Shown here: one piece after another, positions 7,333-16,219 of the stretch | Layout of the letters: every line of letters starts with the position of its first letter | Position numbering within the stretch: position 1 is the stretch's first letter | DNA from: Sphingomonas tagetis | GTDB taxonomy: Bacteria > Pseudomonadota > Alphaproteobacteria > Sphingomonadales > Sphingomonadaceae | Direction: 5' to 3' | Assembly (NCBI RefSeq): GCF_024211275.1 | Contig: NZ_JAMLDX010000003.1 | Coordinates: forward strand, 1 to 64,000 | DNA length: 64,000 nt | Notes under the pieces: model-generated | What the model was told of the DNA's origin: nothing | The model's input: only the letters and a program-made list of their open reading frames with translations | The model's database searches: none | Made by a program: the position numbers and the translations under genes

Positions 7333-9788
7333 TTCCAGCAGCTGACCTCGATCGCGTCGCGGTCGATCGCCTTGCCCTCGCGGTGCGTGACGATCGCCGT
7401 GCGCCGTTCGCCGCCTGCCAGGTCGAAATGGCTGTCGCTGAAGCGCAGCGCCGGATCGTCCGAGCGCAGCCGCACGGCCAGCGCGTAGCGTTCCGCGGTG
7501 ACCGTGACGTGCTGCCCATCGTCCGCCTCGGCAAAGCTCACGCTCAATGCGGGATCGGGATCGAGCGCCAGATCCTTGACTGCCGCCAGCAGCAGCCGGT
7601 TGGCCGGGAAGCCGCCCGCCGCGCTGCGCACGGTCAGTATGCAGTCGGCGGCGTCGGCGACCGTGCCGCGCCATACGCATTCGCTGCGGTTGGCAGCGAC
7701 GTCCAGCGTCACCCGCTCGCGCCATTCCGCGCCGCCCGCCAGCCGCGCCAGCTCGACCGTCGCGACGTCGCGCAGCGGGGCGAGCGTGTCATTGGTGATC
7801 CACAATTCCACGGCGTCACCCTCGCGCCGGAACGACGCCAGCACCGGCGCGAAGGCGCGTGCGGTCGCATGCCAGCTCGGCTTGGCGACGCCGTCATAGT
7901 CGACCAGGCTCCAGCTCACGCACGGCCAGCAATCATTGTGCTGCCAGATCAGTGCGCCCGAACAATGCGGCTTGCGGCGGCGGTAATGTTCGATGCCGAA
8001 CTTCAGTCCCTCGGCCTGCGCGAGCTGGGTGAAATCGACCCATTGCTCGAGGCTCGCGGGCAGACCGGTGACGGGGATCATCATCGCTGTCGCCTTGTCG
8101 GCCTCGTCCTTGATCCGCTCGACAAAGCCTGTGTTGCCCAGCGTCAAATCCTCCGCCGCCATCCAGCGCCGCAGCGTGCCGATATCGGCCGCGCCCTGAA
8201 GTCCGAACTCGCTGACGAAGCGCGCCATGTCCTCGGCATAGCGGGTGAAGGTGACGCCCTCCGGCGCGGTCTCGAACGCGCCGACGGCATCCTTGTCGGG
8301 CACCAGCGGGATGCCGTGCCACACCGTCCAATTGTGCACGTCGCCCCCGCGCATGCTGTTGGGCGAGGGACCACCCCACGGGCTGCCCGGCCAATAGGGC
8401 GTTTCGGGATCGAGCCGCGCCAACACGTCGGGGATCAGCTCGTCATAATAAGCGAGGCCCGCGAGCGGCGTCGCCTTGCCGTCCTTCAAATCGGTGAAGA
8501 ACTGCATCGCCTGATTTTCGTTGTTGCCGCACCAGAGCGCGAGGCACGCATGATGCCGCAGCCGCGTCACCTGCTCGGTAACCTCGGCGCGGATGTTCTC
8601 GACAAAGGCGGGATCGTCGTCGGGATAGGGTGCGCAGGCGAACATGAAGTCCTGCCACACCAGCAGGCCGAGCCGGTCGCACTCGTCATAGAAGATGTCG
8701 GGCTCGTAGAGGCCGCCGCCCCACACGCGGATCATGTTCATGTTCGCGCCCACCGCAAGCTCGAGCAGGTCGAGATAGCTTGCGTCGGGGATCGCGCCGA
8801 CGAACGAGCTCGCCGGTACCCAGCACGCGCCCTTGGCGAAGATCGGCACGCCGTTGAGCATGAAGCGGAAGAAGGTCGTGCCCGGCTCGTCCGGATCGGG
8901 CGACTGGTCGATCGCGATCGTGCGGATGCCGACCCGGCGGCTATAATCGGGTGCACCCGTGACTTGCACGACGAGCGTGTAGAGCGGCTGCGCGCCAAGA
9001 TCGGCGGTCCACCAGAGTTGCGGATCGGGGACAGTCAGCTCGATGGTGCGGCCTACCAACACGCCCCGTGCCACGGTCACGCCTTCAGGATCGAGCAGCT
9101 CGATCGATGCATCGGCCGGTTCGGACAGCTCGACATCGACCCGCACCCGGGCCGCGTCCGGCGCGATCGCCAGCGTCGAGAAGTTGACGCTGCGCACAAC
9201 CGCACCGGTCCGCCGCTCCACCCGCACCGGTTGCCAGATGCCCACGGTCGGCAGGTCGGGTCCCCAGTCCCAGCCCCAGCCGAACTGCGCTTTGCGCATC
9301 GCGGTGCGGCGCGAGCGGCTGACGCGGTCGGCGAAGACGGGCCAGGTCGGCAACGGCGCGTCGCCGGTCATCAGCGCTGTCGGGTGGAAGCGGACCGCGA
9401 TGTCGTGCCGTCCCGCCGCGACCCCGCCCAGATCGAACCGCCAGCTGCGAAACATGTTGTCCGCGCTGCCGATCAGCTCGCCGTCGATAAAGATGTCGGC
9501 GAAGGTGTCGAGCCCGTCGAACACCAGCTCGACCGTCTCGCCCGGTTGCGCGGGCGCCAGTTCGACCACCGCATGCCACCACCATTCCCGTTCGCGCACC
9601 CACGCAGCCGCCGCCTCGTTGCGCGACGCATAGGGGTGTGCCAGCCGTCCCACGGCGATCAGCGCGAGATAGGTGTCGCCCGGTGCGCTCGCCGCGATCC
9701 AGCCGTCGCCCGCGCCCGACATTGCCTCCGCCGCATCTTCTCCGGGCGCAAAGTCCCGTATCCGCCAATCAGTAATGATCTCGGTCAT
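7317..9788 (-). CDS. Beta-mannosidase, glycoside hydrolase family 2
   Basis: This 823-residue enzyme is expected to release beta-D-mannose from the non-reducing end of mannosides or manno-oligosaccharides. It has the GH2 order: sugar-binding jelly roll (about 1-190), immunoglobulin-like domain (about 200-295) and TIM barrel (about 300-640). The acid/base Glu424 lies in WCGNNEN and the nucleophile Glu527 in VSEFG; the former is typical of the beta-mannosidase branch. No signal peptide is seen, so it should act in the cytoplasm on imported oligosaccharides. It begins 38 bp after a TetR-type regulator on the same strand and is probably co-transcribed with it. No other mannan-degrading gene is in the window. 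Confidence 0.9.
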   Translation of the reverse strand: MTEIITDWRIRDFAPGEDAAEAMSGAGDGWIAASAPGDTYLALIAVGRLAHPYASRNEAAAAWVREREWWWHAVVELAPAQPGETVELVFDGLDTFADIFIDGELIGSADNMFRSWRFDLGGVAAGRHDIAVRFHPTALMTGDAPLPTWPVFADRVSRSRRTAMRKAQFGWGWDWGPDLPTVGIWQPVRVERRTGAVVRSVNFSTLAIAPDAARVRVDVELSEPADASIELLDPEGVTVARGVLVGRTIELTVPDPQLWWTADLGAQPLYTLVVQVTGAPDYSRRVGIRTIAIDQSPDPDEPGTTFFRFMLNGVPIFAKGACWVPASSFVGAIPDASYLDLLELAVGANMNMIRVWGGGLYEPDIFYDECDRLGLLVWQDFMFACAPYPDDDPAFVENIRAEVTEQVTRLRHHACLALWCGNNENQAMQFFTDLKDGKATPLAGLAYYDELIPDVLARLDPETPYWPGSPWGGPSPNSMRGGDVHNWTVWHGIPLVPDKDAVGAFETAPEGVTFTRYAEDMARFVSEFGLQGAADIGTLRRWMAAEDLTLGNTGFVERIKDEADKATAMMIPVTGLPASLEQWVDFTQLAQAEGLKFGIEHYRRRKPHCSGALIWQHNDCWPCVSWSLVDYDGVAKPSWHATARAFAPVLASFRREGDAVELWITNDTLAPLRDVATVELARLAGGAEWRERVTLDVAANRSECVWRGTVADAADCILTVRSAAGGFPANRLLLAAVKDLALDPDPALSVSFAEADDGQHVTVTAERYALAVRLRSDDPALRFSDSHFDLAGGERRTAIVTHREGKAIDRDAIEVSCWNQAGT

Positions 9789-9826
9789 GGTTCCAGCCTT
9801 GATGAAAACGTCAGATCAGTCGGGGG

Positions 9827-10531
9827 TCAGCCCGGATCGCCGGCCGCCCGGCCCGCGGCGCGGTCGCGGCAAATGCCCTCGAAGCCGAACGCCAGGAAGC
9901 GCGCCATGCGGGCCTTCACCGCCTCGAAATCCTCGGACTTGCACAGCCCGCCGGAGAGCTGGTCGATCCGCCCGGTGCGCGCCAGCGTCATGATCAGCGC
10001 GCCGGTGCCGAAGTGATAGCCCCAGAAGATATCCTCCTCGGGGCAATCGGGCAGCGCCTGTTTGAGCAGATCGATCAGCCGCAGCACGACCGGGTCGAAA
10101 TGCTTGTCGAACATTTCGGCGCCCCATTTCGGCGCCATCGCCACCTGCGCGCCCAGCGTCGCGAAATTGCGCCAGCCCTCGCCGCCCTGGATGTAGAGGT
10201 CGAGATCGGTGTCGAGGAACGCGCGCAACGCCCCCTCGACCGTCGGCTTGCCGCCGCATGCCTCGTCATAGCGATCGAGCGCCGCCATGCGCAGCTGCGC
10301 GGTCACCTCCGCGCGGCGTGCGAACACCGCGTCGAACAGCGCCTTCTTGTCGTCGAAATAATAGTGCAGCAGCGAGGTGTGGACATTGGCCTGCTTGCCG
10401 ACGTCCTTGAGCGTCACGCCGTACAGGCCGTGCAGCGAGAAGAGATATTCCGCCGCGTCGAGGATGATCTCGAGCGTCTCGGCGCGCTGTTGCGCCTTGG
10501 TGCGCCGTTTTGGTTTGGCGTCAGTCGTCAT
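9827..10531 (-). CDS. TetR/AcrR-family transcriptional regulator
   Basis: This 234-residue regulator has an N-terminal TetR helix-turn-helix at about residues 20-65 (ILDAAEYLFSLHGLYGVTLK, then NVHTSLLHYYF) and a C-terminal all-helical ligand-binding domain. I chose ATG 10531 because GGAG lies about six bases upstream. An upstream in-frame start at 10651 would add 40 residues unlike the family. It is followed by the beta-mannosidase gene after 38 bp. About 150 bp upstream is the 3' end of a TonB-dependent receptor gene. Its targets are unknown; candidates are its own operon and the receptor, ligase and hydrolase promoters that share a 16-nt motif. Confidence 0.88.
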   Translation of the reverse strand: MTTDAKPKRRTKAQQRAETLEIILDAAEYLFSLHGLYGVTLKDVGKQANVHTSLLHYYFDDKKALFDAVFARRAEVTAQLRMAALDRYDEACGGKPTVEGALRAFLDTDLDLYIQGGEGWRNFATLGAQVAMAPKWGAEMFDKHFDPVVLRLIDLLKQALPDCPEEDIFWGYHFGTGALIMTLARTGRIDQLSGGLCKSEDFEAVKARMARFLAFGFEGICRDRAAGRAAGDPG

Positions 10532-10687
10532 CGTCGCTCCATCGGCCGCCCGGGTGTCGTCAACCGTTGCGGACGGAATATACCCCGCATGATCCATGAC
10601 TTTTGTCGATCTTCGCTGCCGATGCCAACAGTTATGCTCGATCGGTTCCACGGGGACGGGCTCGCGCCCATTGCCGGGGTCCCCCTT

Positions 10688-12934
10688 TTAGAACGAGCGG
10701 CTGACGCGCAGGCCGTACTGGCGCGGCGCCCCGGCCAGCCGGCGTGCGCCGTTGATCGCGCCGACATAATGCTGGTCGGTCAGGTTGGTACCATAGGCCG
10801 CGATCGACCAGTCGCCGGCGGTCAGCGTCAGCTGGGCATTGAGGATATCGCGCGCTTGGATACGATCGCCGCGCGCCGCATCCTGGAACAAGGTCGCCCA
10901 CACCGCGCCGATATGCGCATAATCGACCCGCGGCGTCAGCGTCATGTCGCCGCCGAGCGGGATGGCATATTGCACGCCGCCGCTGAAGGTGAATTTGGGC
11001 GCATAATTCTGCTCGCGCCCGCCCAGATTGATGCAGCGCGCCGTCGCGGGACCGGTCGCCGCATTGCAGGCCGCAGGCGGCGGGCCCGGGCGTGGATCGA
11101 TGGCGTAGAAGGTCGCGAGCTCGGAATCCGACACCGACATCGACATATCGAACGACAGGGCGTCGAAATTGCCCTGCGCCGACGCTTCGAGGCCATAGAG
11201 CTTGGTCTCGCCGGGCACGTTGTAGAGCGACGAGAGGCCGGGCGAGCGCGGGTCGATGATGTTGACCTGGAAGTTCTTGTACAGATTGTAATAGCCGCCG
11301 ATCTGCGTGCGCAGGCGGCCGCCCATGAATGTGCCCTTCCAGCCCAGTTCGAAGTCGGTGACGTCCTCCGCCCCGAACGCCAGCGGCGCGAGCCCGGCGA
11401 GGTTCGGGCCGTTGAGACCGCCCGCCTTCGAGCCGGTCGCGACGAAGGCATAGATGAAGTTGCTGGCGTCGAGCGTCCAGTTCACCGCGACCTTGCCGTT
11501 GATCTTCTCGTCGACGGCCTTGTCCTTCTGGACCAGCGAGACGAGCGGCGTCGCGAGGCCGGTGATATAGGCGCGGGCGACCGCGTCGTTGGCGGAGGTG
11601 GTGCGCGACCAGCGCGCGCCGGCGGTGACCTGCAGGCCGTCGGTCAGCTCATAGCCGATCTGGCCGAACACCGCGGTCGCGCTCTTGGGGTTGGTGCCGA
11701 CGATCTCGATGTCCAGCACCGTCGGAATGACGTTGGGCGACAGGTCGGAGAAATAGCCGCCATTGGCCGGGATGAAGATCTTGTCATGCTGGTAATAGCC
11801 GCCGAGCACCCAGGTGAACGGGCCGGTGTCGGGCGAGACGATGTTGAATTCCTGCGACCAGATTTCCTCGCTGATATTGTCGCGGAAATAATTGGCGGGT
11901 GCGGCCGCGGTGCCCGTGTTGGCGGTGCCGTCGCCGTCGAAATTGACCTGCGTCGTGCCGCGCTGGAAGCCGCTGATCGAGCGGAAGACCACGCCGCCGC
12001 CAGTGGTGTAGGCCATGTTGAGGACGATGCGGCCGAATTCGTCACGACCGTTGAGGAAGGTGTTGTTGGCGACGACCAGCGGATCGCTGGTGTTCGGGAT
12101 CGGCGCGGCGGCGGTGCCGATGTTCGAGGCGCTGGCCGGGATGCCGCCATATTCGATATTGTTATAGTCGCCCTTGAGCAGCACGCGGAAATTGGCGCTC
12201 GGCTCCCACAACAGGCTGACGCGGCCGCTATAGTCGCGGCGGTTGCCGGGGTTGCCGGTCCAGGGGCCGGTCACGGTGTAGAACGTGTCGCGGCGCTCCA
12301 TGTTGCCGGCGAAGCGCACCGCCAGCGTGCTGCTGATCGGCAGGTTGACTGCGCCCTGCAGCTTGAGGTGCTCGTAATTGCCATATTGCGCCAGGGCATA
12401 GCCGTTGACGCTGCCGACATCGGGGTTCTTCTCGGTGATGAAGATCGCGCCGCCGGTCGCGTTGCCGCCGGCGAACGTGCCCTGCGGCCCGCGCAGCACT
12501 TCGACGCTGGCGATGTCGTAATAGGGCTCGGTCTGGAAATAGCCGGGCAGGGTGGCGACGCCGTCGCGATAGGTGACGACGCCGACGCCGATCGCGCTGG
12601 TTTGCTCGGTCTTGCCGATGCCGCGAATGTTGAAGGCGTTGCCCTGGCCGGTGGTGTTGACCGTCAGCGACGGGCTGGCGAACTGCAGCTGCTCGACGCC
12701 GTTGACGCTCTTGCGCACCAGATCCTCGCCGTTGAGCACGGTGGCGGCGACGCCGGTGCGCTGCAGGCTGGTCGAGCGGCGCTCGGCGGTGACGACGATC
12801 TCGTCGCTGCCCGGCGCGGCTTCGGACGGCTTCGCGTCGCGCGCGGCATCGGTCGGGTCGGTGGTCTGCGCGGTGGCGGCCAGCGGCGCCATCAGTGCGG
12901 CAGCCGAAATCGAAGCCCAGAAAATCGCCCTCAT
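10688..12934 (-). CDS. TonB-dependent outer membrane receptor
   Basis: This 748-residue outer-membrane transporter uses TonB energy to import a bulky substrate. The start at 12934 gives a clear signal peptide (MRAIFWASISAAALMAPLAA, cleavage near TAQ) with GAGAGGG upstream; the longer frame would bury it. A TonB-box-like DEIVVTAERR follows near residue 45, then a plug domain (about 55-165, containing FNIRGIG) and a 22-strand-type barrel ending in Phe, the usual BAM recognition residue. The family also includes siderophore, cobalamin and carbohydrate or aromatic transporters. The flanking catabolic genes favour an organic substrate. Its transcript probably starts near the TTGACG...TATCTT promoter at about 12980-13008. 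Confidence 0.93.
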   Translation of the reverse strand: MRAIFWASISAAALMAPLAATAQTTDPTDAARDAKPSEAAPGSDEIVVTAERRSTSLQRTGVAATVLNGEDLVRKSVNGVEQLQFASPSLTVNTTGQGNAFNIRGIGKTEQTSAIGVGVVTYRDGVATLPGYFQTEPYYDIASVEVLRGPQGTFAGGNATGGAIFITEKNPDVGSVNGYALAQYGNYEHLKLQGAVNLPISSTLAVRFAGNMERRDTFYTVTGPWTGNPGNRRDYSGRVSLLWEPSANFRVLLKGDYNNIEYGGIPASASNIGTAAAPIPNTSDPLVVANNTFLNGRDEFGRIVLNMAYTTGGGVVFRSISGFQRGTTQVNFDGDGTANTGTAAAPANYFRDNISEEIWSQEFNIVSPDTGPFTWVLGGYYQHDKIFIPANGGYFSDLSPNVIPTVLDIEIVGTNPKSATAVFGQIGYELTDGLQVTAGARWSRTTSANDAVARAYITGLATPLVSLVQKDKAVDEKINGKVAVNWTLDASNFIYAFVATGSKAGGLNGPNLAGLAPLAFGAEDVTDFELGWKGTFMGGRLRTQIGGYYNLYKNFQVNIIDPRSPGLSSLYNVPGETKLYGLEASAQGNFDALSFDMSMSVSDSELATFYAIDPRPGPPPAACNAATGPATARCINLGGREQNYAPKFTFSGGVQYAIPLGGDMTLTPRVDYAHIGAVWATLFQDAARGDRIQARDILNAQLTLTAGDWSIAAYGTNLTDQHYVGAINGARRLAGAPRQYGLRVSRSF

Positions 12935-13002
12935 CAAACCCTCTCCATGATCTGCCGCACTCTCTTGGATGCGTGCACGAAAGATACTGATTCTTAAATC
13001 AA

Positions 13003-13018
13003 CGTCAACATTCATTCA
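13003..13018 (-). promoter_or_regulatory. Shared promoter element, copy A (TonB receptor promoter)
   Basis: On the minus strand this reads TGAATGAATGTTGACG. It ends in a -35-like TTGACG; sixteen bases on is TATCTT as a -10, leading to the receptor gene at 12934. It matches copy B (20581-20596) at 13 of 16 positions. A shared regulator is inferred. Confidence 0.45.
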
Positions 13019-13032
13019 CACGTAAATCAAGA

Positions 13033-14694
13033 TTATTGTGCGATCTCGTTCCCGAAGCGCTTGCGCAGCGCCGGCTTGTCGATCTTGCCGGTCGTCGCGA
13101 GCGGCATGGCTTCGACTCGCTCGATCGACTCCGGCATCCACCAGCGCGGAATCCGGCCGTTGAGCGCGGCGCGGATGGCGTCGTCGGACACCGACGCACC
13201 GGCGCCTGTCTCGATCACGACCACCGGCCGCTCGTGCCATTTGGGATGCGCGCGGCCGATCACCGCGACTAGCGCCACGCCGGGCAGCGCGCCGATAAGC
13301 GCTTCGATCTCGCCCGGGTTGATCCACTCGCCGCCCGACTTGATCAGATCCTTGGCGCGGCCGGTGATGGCGAGGTTGCCGGCGTCGTCGATCACGGCGA
13401 GGTCGCCGGTATCGAACCAGCCCTGTGCGTCGGTCGCGGGTTCCTCCTGCCCGAAATAGCGGTGCACCGTGCTCGACCCGCGCACTTGCAGATGCCCTTC
13501 GACGCCGCGCTGCTCCCCGAGCTCGTGGCCTTGCGCATCGACCAGCCGCAGGTCGACGCCGACCGGCGGGCGGCCTGCCGTGCTGGCGCGGCCTGCCGAG
13601 CCCGGCGGGGTCACGGTGCCGAGCGGCGACAATTCGGTCATCCCCCAGCTGGTCTGCGCGCGCACGCCGAGCCGCGCCTCGATCCGGTCGATCAGCGCCT
13701 GCGGCACGCCCGATCCACCGAGCAGCACGCGCTGCAACGAGGGCAAGGTCTCGCCGGTGGCTTCGAGATGCTCGATCAGCCCGAGCCATACCGTCGGCAC
13801 GCCGACCGCCAGCGTCACGCCTTCGCTACGGATGATCTCGGCAAGGCTCGCGCCGTCGCTGTGATGGCCGGTGAACACCAATTTCGCGCCCGCCGCAGGG
13901 GCGGCAAGCGGCAGCCCCCAGCCATTAGCGTGGAACATCGGTACCGCCGCCAGGATCACGTCGCGCGCATTGATCCCCATCACGTCGCTCTGCAGCAGGT
14001 TGAGCGTGACGAGATAATTGCAGCGGTGGGTGTACGGCACGCCCTTGGGTGCGCCGGTGGTGCCGGAGGTGAAGCACAAGGCCGCCTCGGCCGCTTCGGC
14101 AAAGCCGCCCCATTCGGTCGGCCGCCCATGTTGTGCGAGCAACTGCGCCAGCGTCCACACCGGCACCTTACCGCAATCGGGATGCGGCGCGTCGGCGCCC
14201 GGCTCGTCGAGAATCACGACATGCTCGATGCACGAGCAAAGCTCGACGAGTTGCTCTGCAGCTGCCGCCTGATCCGGGCTCACCGCGATCAGCCGGTCGT
14301 TCGCCTGCCGCACCATCTCGGCGACCTGCCGCACGTCCAGCCGCGGGTTGAGCGTGTGGCAGCTCACCCCGATGCCGAACGCGGCATACCACATCTCCAT
14401 ATGGCTCTGGCTGTTCCACGCCAGCGTCGCGACCCGGTCGCTTGGGCCGATACCGAGTGCGAGCAGTGCGCCCGACAGGCGATTGGCGCGCTCGCGCAAC
14501 GCGGGATAGCCGATCCGCTGCACCGCCACGCCCGCGCCGCCGCCAGTCACGACTTCGCCCGTCGGATGCCATTTCGCGGCATGGTCGATGAACTTGTCGA
14601 GCGTCAGCTCATAGGGCTGCAAGGCGCGCGCGCCGTGCCCGAGCGGCGGCGCAGCCTCGCGCATCGCGTCCACTCGTACCTGCCCCTCCTGCAT
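13033..14694 (-). CDS. AMP-dependent acyl-CoA synthetase (fatty-acid-CoA ligase type)
   Basis: This enzyme of about 553 residues activates a carboxylic acid to its CoA thioester via an acyl-adenylate. All core motifs of the adenylate-forming family are visible: P-loop FTSGTTGAPKG (about 225), WGMTE (about 345), GWFDTGDLAVID (about 425), GRAKDLIKSGGEWIN and, near the C-terminus, the catalytic lysine in TTGKIDK. Overall similarity is to medium/long-chain fatty acyl-CoA ligases; the acid substrate is not determined. ATG 14694 has CGGAG at nine-base spacing; ATG 14700 is too close to it. It ends about 100 bp upstream of the receptor gene on the same strand, so uptake and activation may be linked. 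Confidence 0.92.
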   Translation of the reverse strand: MQEGQVRVDAMREAAPPLGHGARALQPYELTLDKFIDHAAKWHPTGEVVTGGGAGVAVQRIGYPALRERANRLSGALLALGIGPSDRVATLAWNSQSHMEMWYAAFGIGVSCHTLNPRLDVRQVAEMVRQANDRLIAVSPDQAAAAEQLVELCSCIEHVVILDEPGADAPHPDCGKVPVWTLAQLLAQHGRPTEWGGFAEAAEAALCFTSGTTGAPKGVPYTHRCNYLVTLNLLQSDVMGINARDVILAAVPMFHANGWGLPLAAPAAGAKLVFTGHHSDGASLAEIIRSEGVTLAVGVPTVWLGLIEHLEATGETLPSLQRVLLGGSGVPQALIDRIEARLGVRAQTSWGMTELSPLGTVTPPGSAGRASTAGRPPVGVDLRLVDAQGHELGEQRGVEGHLQVRGSSTVHRYFGQEEPATDAQGWFDTGDLAVIDDAGNLAITGRAKDLIKSGGEWINPGEIEALIGALPGVALVAVIGRAHPKWHERPVVVIETGAGASVSDDAIRAALNGRIPRWWMPESIERVEAMPLATTGKIDKPALRKRFGNEIAQ

Positions 14695-14752
14695 GCCCAT
14701 ACGCTCCGATGTGGCTGATTTATGCCCTGAAAAGACACTCGCCCGGCATCGC

Positions 14753-14768
14753 TGTCAATATTAATTTA
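14753..14768 (-). promoter_or_regulatory. Shared promoter element, copy C (acyl-CoA ligase promoter)
   Basis: The minus strand reads TAAATTAATATTGACA. It ends in a perfect -35 hexamer TTGACA and matches copy B at 13 of 16 positions. A weak -10 (TCTTTT) lies 17 bases downstream. It precedes the acyl-CoA ligase gene and lies in the divergent region shared with the lipoprotein gene at 14847. Confidence 0.45.
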
Positions 14769-14846
14769 TTTTCTAGTGAAATTGTTTGAGGCTTGTTATG
14801 CAGCCGCCACGACGCCGGAAAACACGGCGCGGGCAGGAGAGTGCGG

Positions 14847-15185
14847 ATGCGGGCGGACCAGCCATCCAAGGGCACGGGCAGCGGCGGCTTTGCGATGCTT
14901 TTCGCGCTGGCGATCGCCGGGTGCGACTCGGGCGACAGCGGCGCCAACGGCACGATCGTCGCGCCCGCCGCGACCCCGGCGGCAGCGCCCGCTCCCCTTC
15001 GCGCCGCGCCCGGCAACACGATCGGCGCCGACCGGATCGAGCGAGTCGTCATCCAGCCGCCCCCTGCCAATCCCACCCCAGCCGCGACGATGCGCCCACG
15101 CAAGGCCTTCGCCGACCCGCCGCTGCCGCCCGAGCTTCAGGATGATGGCGGCCTGATGCCGCTGCCACCGCCGCCAAGGAAATAA
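14847..15185 (+). CDS. Small proline-rich lipoprotein
   Basis: This 112-residue protein carries a lipoprotein signal: a hydrophobic stretch MLFALAIAGC with lipobox IAGC at about residues 23-26. The mature chain would be lipid-anchored at a Cys followed by DSGDSG, so outer-membrane placement is likely. The rest is rich in Pro and Ala (PAATPAAAPAPLR and PPPANPTPAA) with a Pro-rich end, and has no domain I recognise. ATG 14847 has AGGAG seven bases upstream. It ends 23 bases before the secreted esterase gene on the same strand, so the two are probably co-transcribed. Confidence 0.75.
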   Translation: MRADQPSKGTGSGGFAMLFALAIAGCDSGDSGANGTIVAPAATPAAAPAPLRAAPGNTIGADRIERVVIQPPPANPTPAATMRPRKAFADPPLPPELQDDGGLMPLPPPPRK

Positions 15186-15208
15186 CAACGGAGAGAGGAG
15201 AAACTGAA

Positions 15209-16171
15209 ATGAAGGCACGTCTTTCGCGGTTCGCTCGAGGCCTGGCAGCGCTGCTGCCCGCCATGCTCGGCTTCCTGTTCTGGAGCGCTCCCGCTGCGGC
15301 GGCGCCCTGCCAGATCAATTGCCTCACCCCCGGCGACTATTCGATCACCACGCTGCATGGCGGTCTGCTGCGCAACTATCTGGTGCATGTCCCCGCCAGC
15401 TATGACGGGTCGCGCGCGGTGCCGCTGCTGCTCGACTATCACGGCTTCAGCAAGGACGCGGCGAACGAGCGGCAATGGTCGGGGCAGCTCGCCGAATCCG
15501 ACAAGCGCGGCTTCATCGCGGTGTGGCCCAACGGGCTCGTTCTGTCGTGGAATGCCTATGGCTGCTGCTTCCTCGACAATGCGCTCAACATCGACGACGT
15601 GTCCTTCTCGCGCGCGGTGATCGCTGCGATGAAAGGCCGCGCGAACATCGACGCGAACCGCGTGTTCGTCACCGGCATCTCGAATGGCGGCGGGATGGCG
15701 CAGCGCATGGCGTGCGAGGCGGCCGATGTGGTCCGCGCCGCGGTGTCGGTGTCCTATCCGCTCAACCGCGAGAACTGCACCCCGGCCAAGCCGATCAGCG
15801 TGTGGGAGATCGCCGGCACCGCCGACGAGACGATCGGCTATTATGGCGGCACGCCGCCGCTGCCGTTGCTGCCCAATAACCTGCTCGGCGTCCCGCTCGG
15901 CGTGCAGGGTGCGCGCGAGAGCCTGGCGGCGTGGAAGCGCATCCTCGGCTGCAGCGATACGCTGCATCGCGAGCAGCTGCCCGACGGCACGCGCTATGCG
16001 GGATCGCGGTTCGAGGAATATCGCGGCTGCGGCGGCGTCCGCACCGGCCTCGTCACGATCGTGAATGGCGAGCATGTGCTCTACAACGGCTATACCGAGC
16101 TTGGCAGCGATCCCGACAAGGCGCCGATCGACGTTGCCCCATTCATTTGGGACCGTTTCTTCACCATGTGA
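15209..16171 (+). CDS. Secreted PHB-depolymerase/feruloyl-esterase-like hydrolase
   Basis: This is a 320-residue exported serine esterase of the LpqC/PHB depolymerase family. A signal peptide (about 1-31, ending SAPAAAA) is followed by an alpha/beta-hydrolase core. The family's oxyanion-hole region appears as LLLDYHGFS near residue 75, the nucleophile in GISNGGG near 153, and the likely catalytic His in NGEHVLYNGY near 287. Related enzymes cleave polyhydroxyalkanoates, feruloyl or acetyl esters; the actual substrate is unknown. A strong ribosome binding site (GGAGAGAGGAG) precedes ATG 15209. A lipoprotein gene lies upstream and an MFS transporter gene 48 bp downstream, consistent with a cleave-and-import unit. 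Confidence 0.87.
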   Translation: MKARLSRFARGLAALLPAMLGFLFWSAPAAAAPCQINCLTPGDYSITTLHGGLLRNYLVHVPASYDGSRAVPLLLDYHGFSKDAANERQWSGQLAESDKRGFIAVWPNGLVLSWNAYGCCFLDNALNIDDVSFSRAVIAAMKGRANIDANRVFVTGISNGGGMAQRMACEAADVVRAAVSVSYPLNRENCTPAKPISVWEIAGTADETIGYYGGTPPLPLLPNNLLGVPLGVQGARESLAAWKRILGCSDTLHREQLPDGTRYAGSRFEEYRGCGGVRTGLVTIVNGEHVLYNGYTELGSDPDKAPIDVAPFIWDRFFTM

Positions 16172-16219
16172 CCCGCGCGCTGCCGGGCGGGTCACCGTCC
16201 GGCAGCGGCAAGCAAAGGA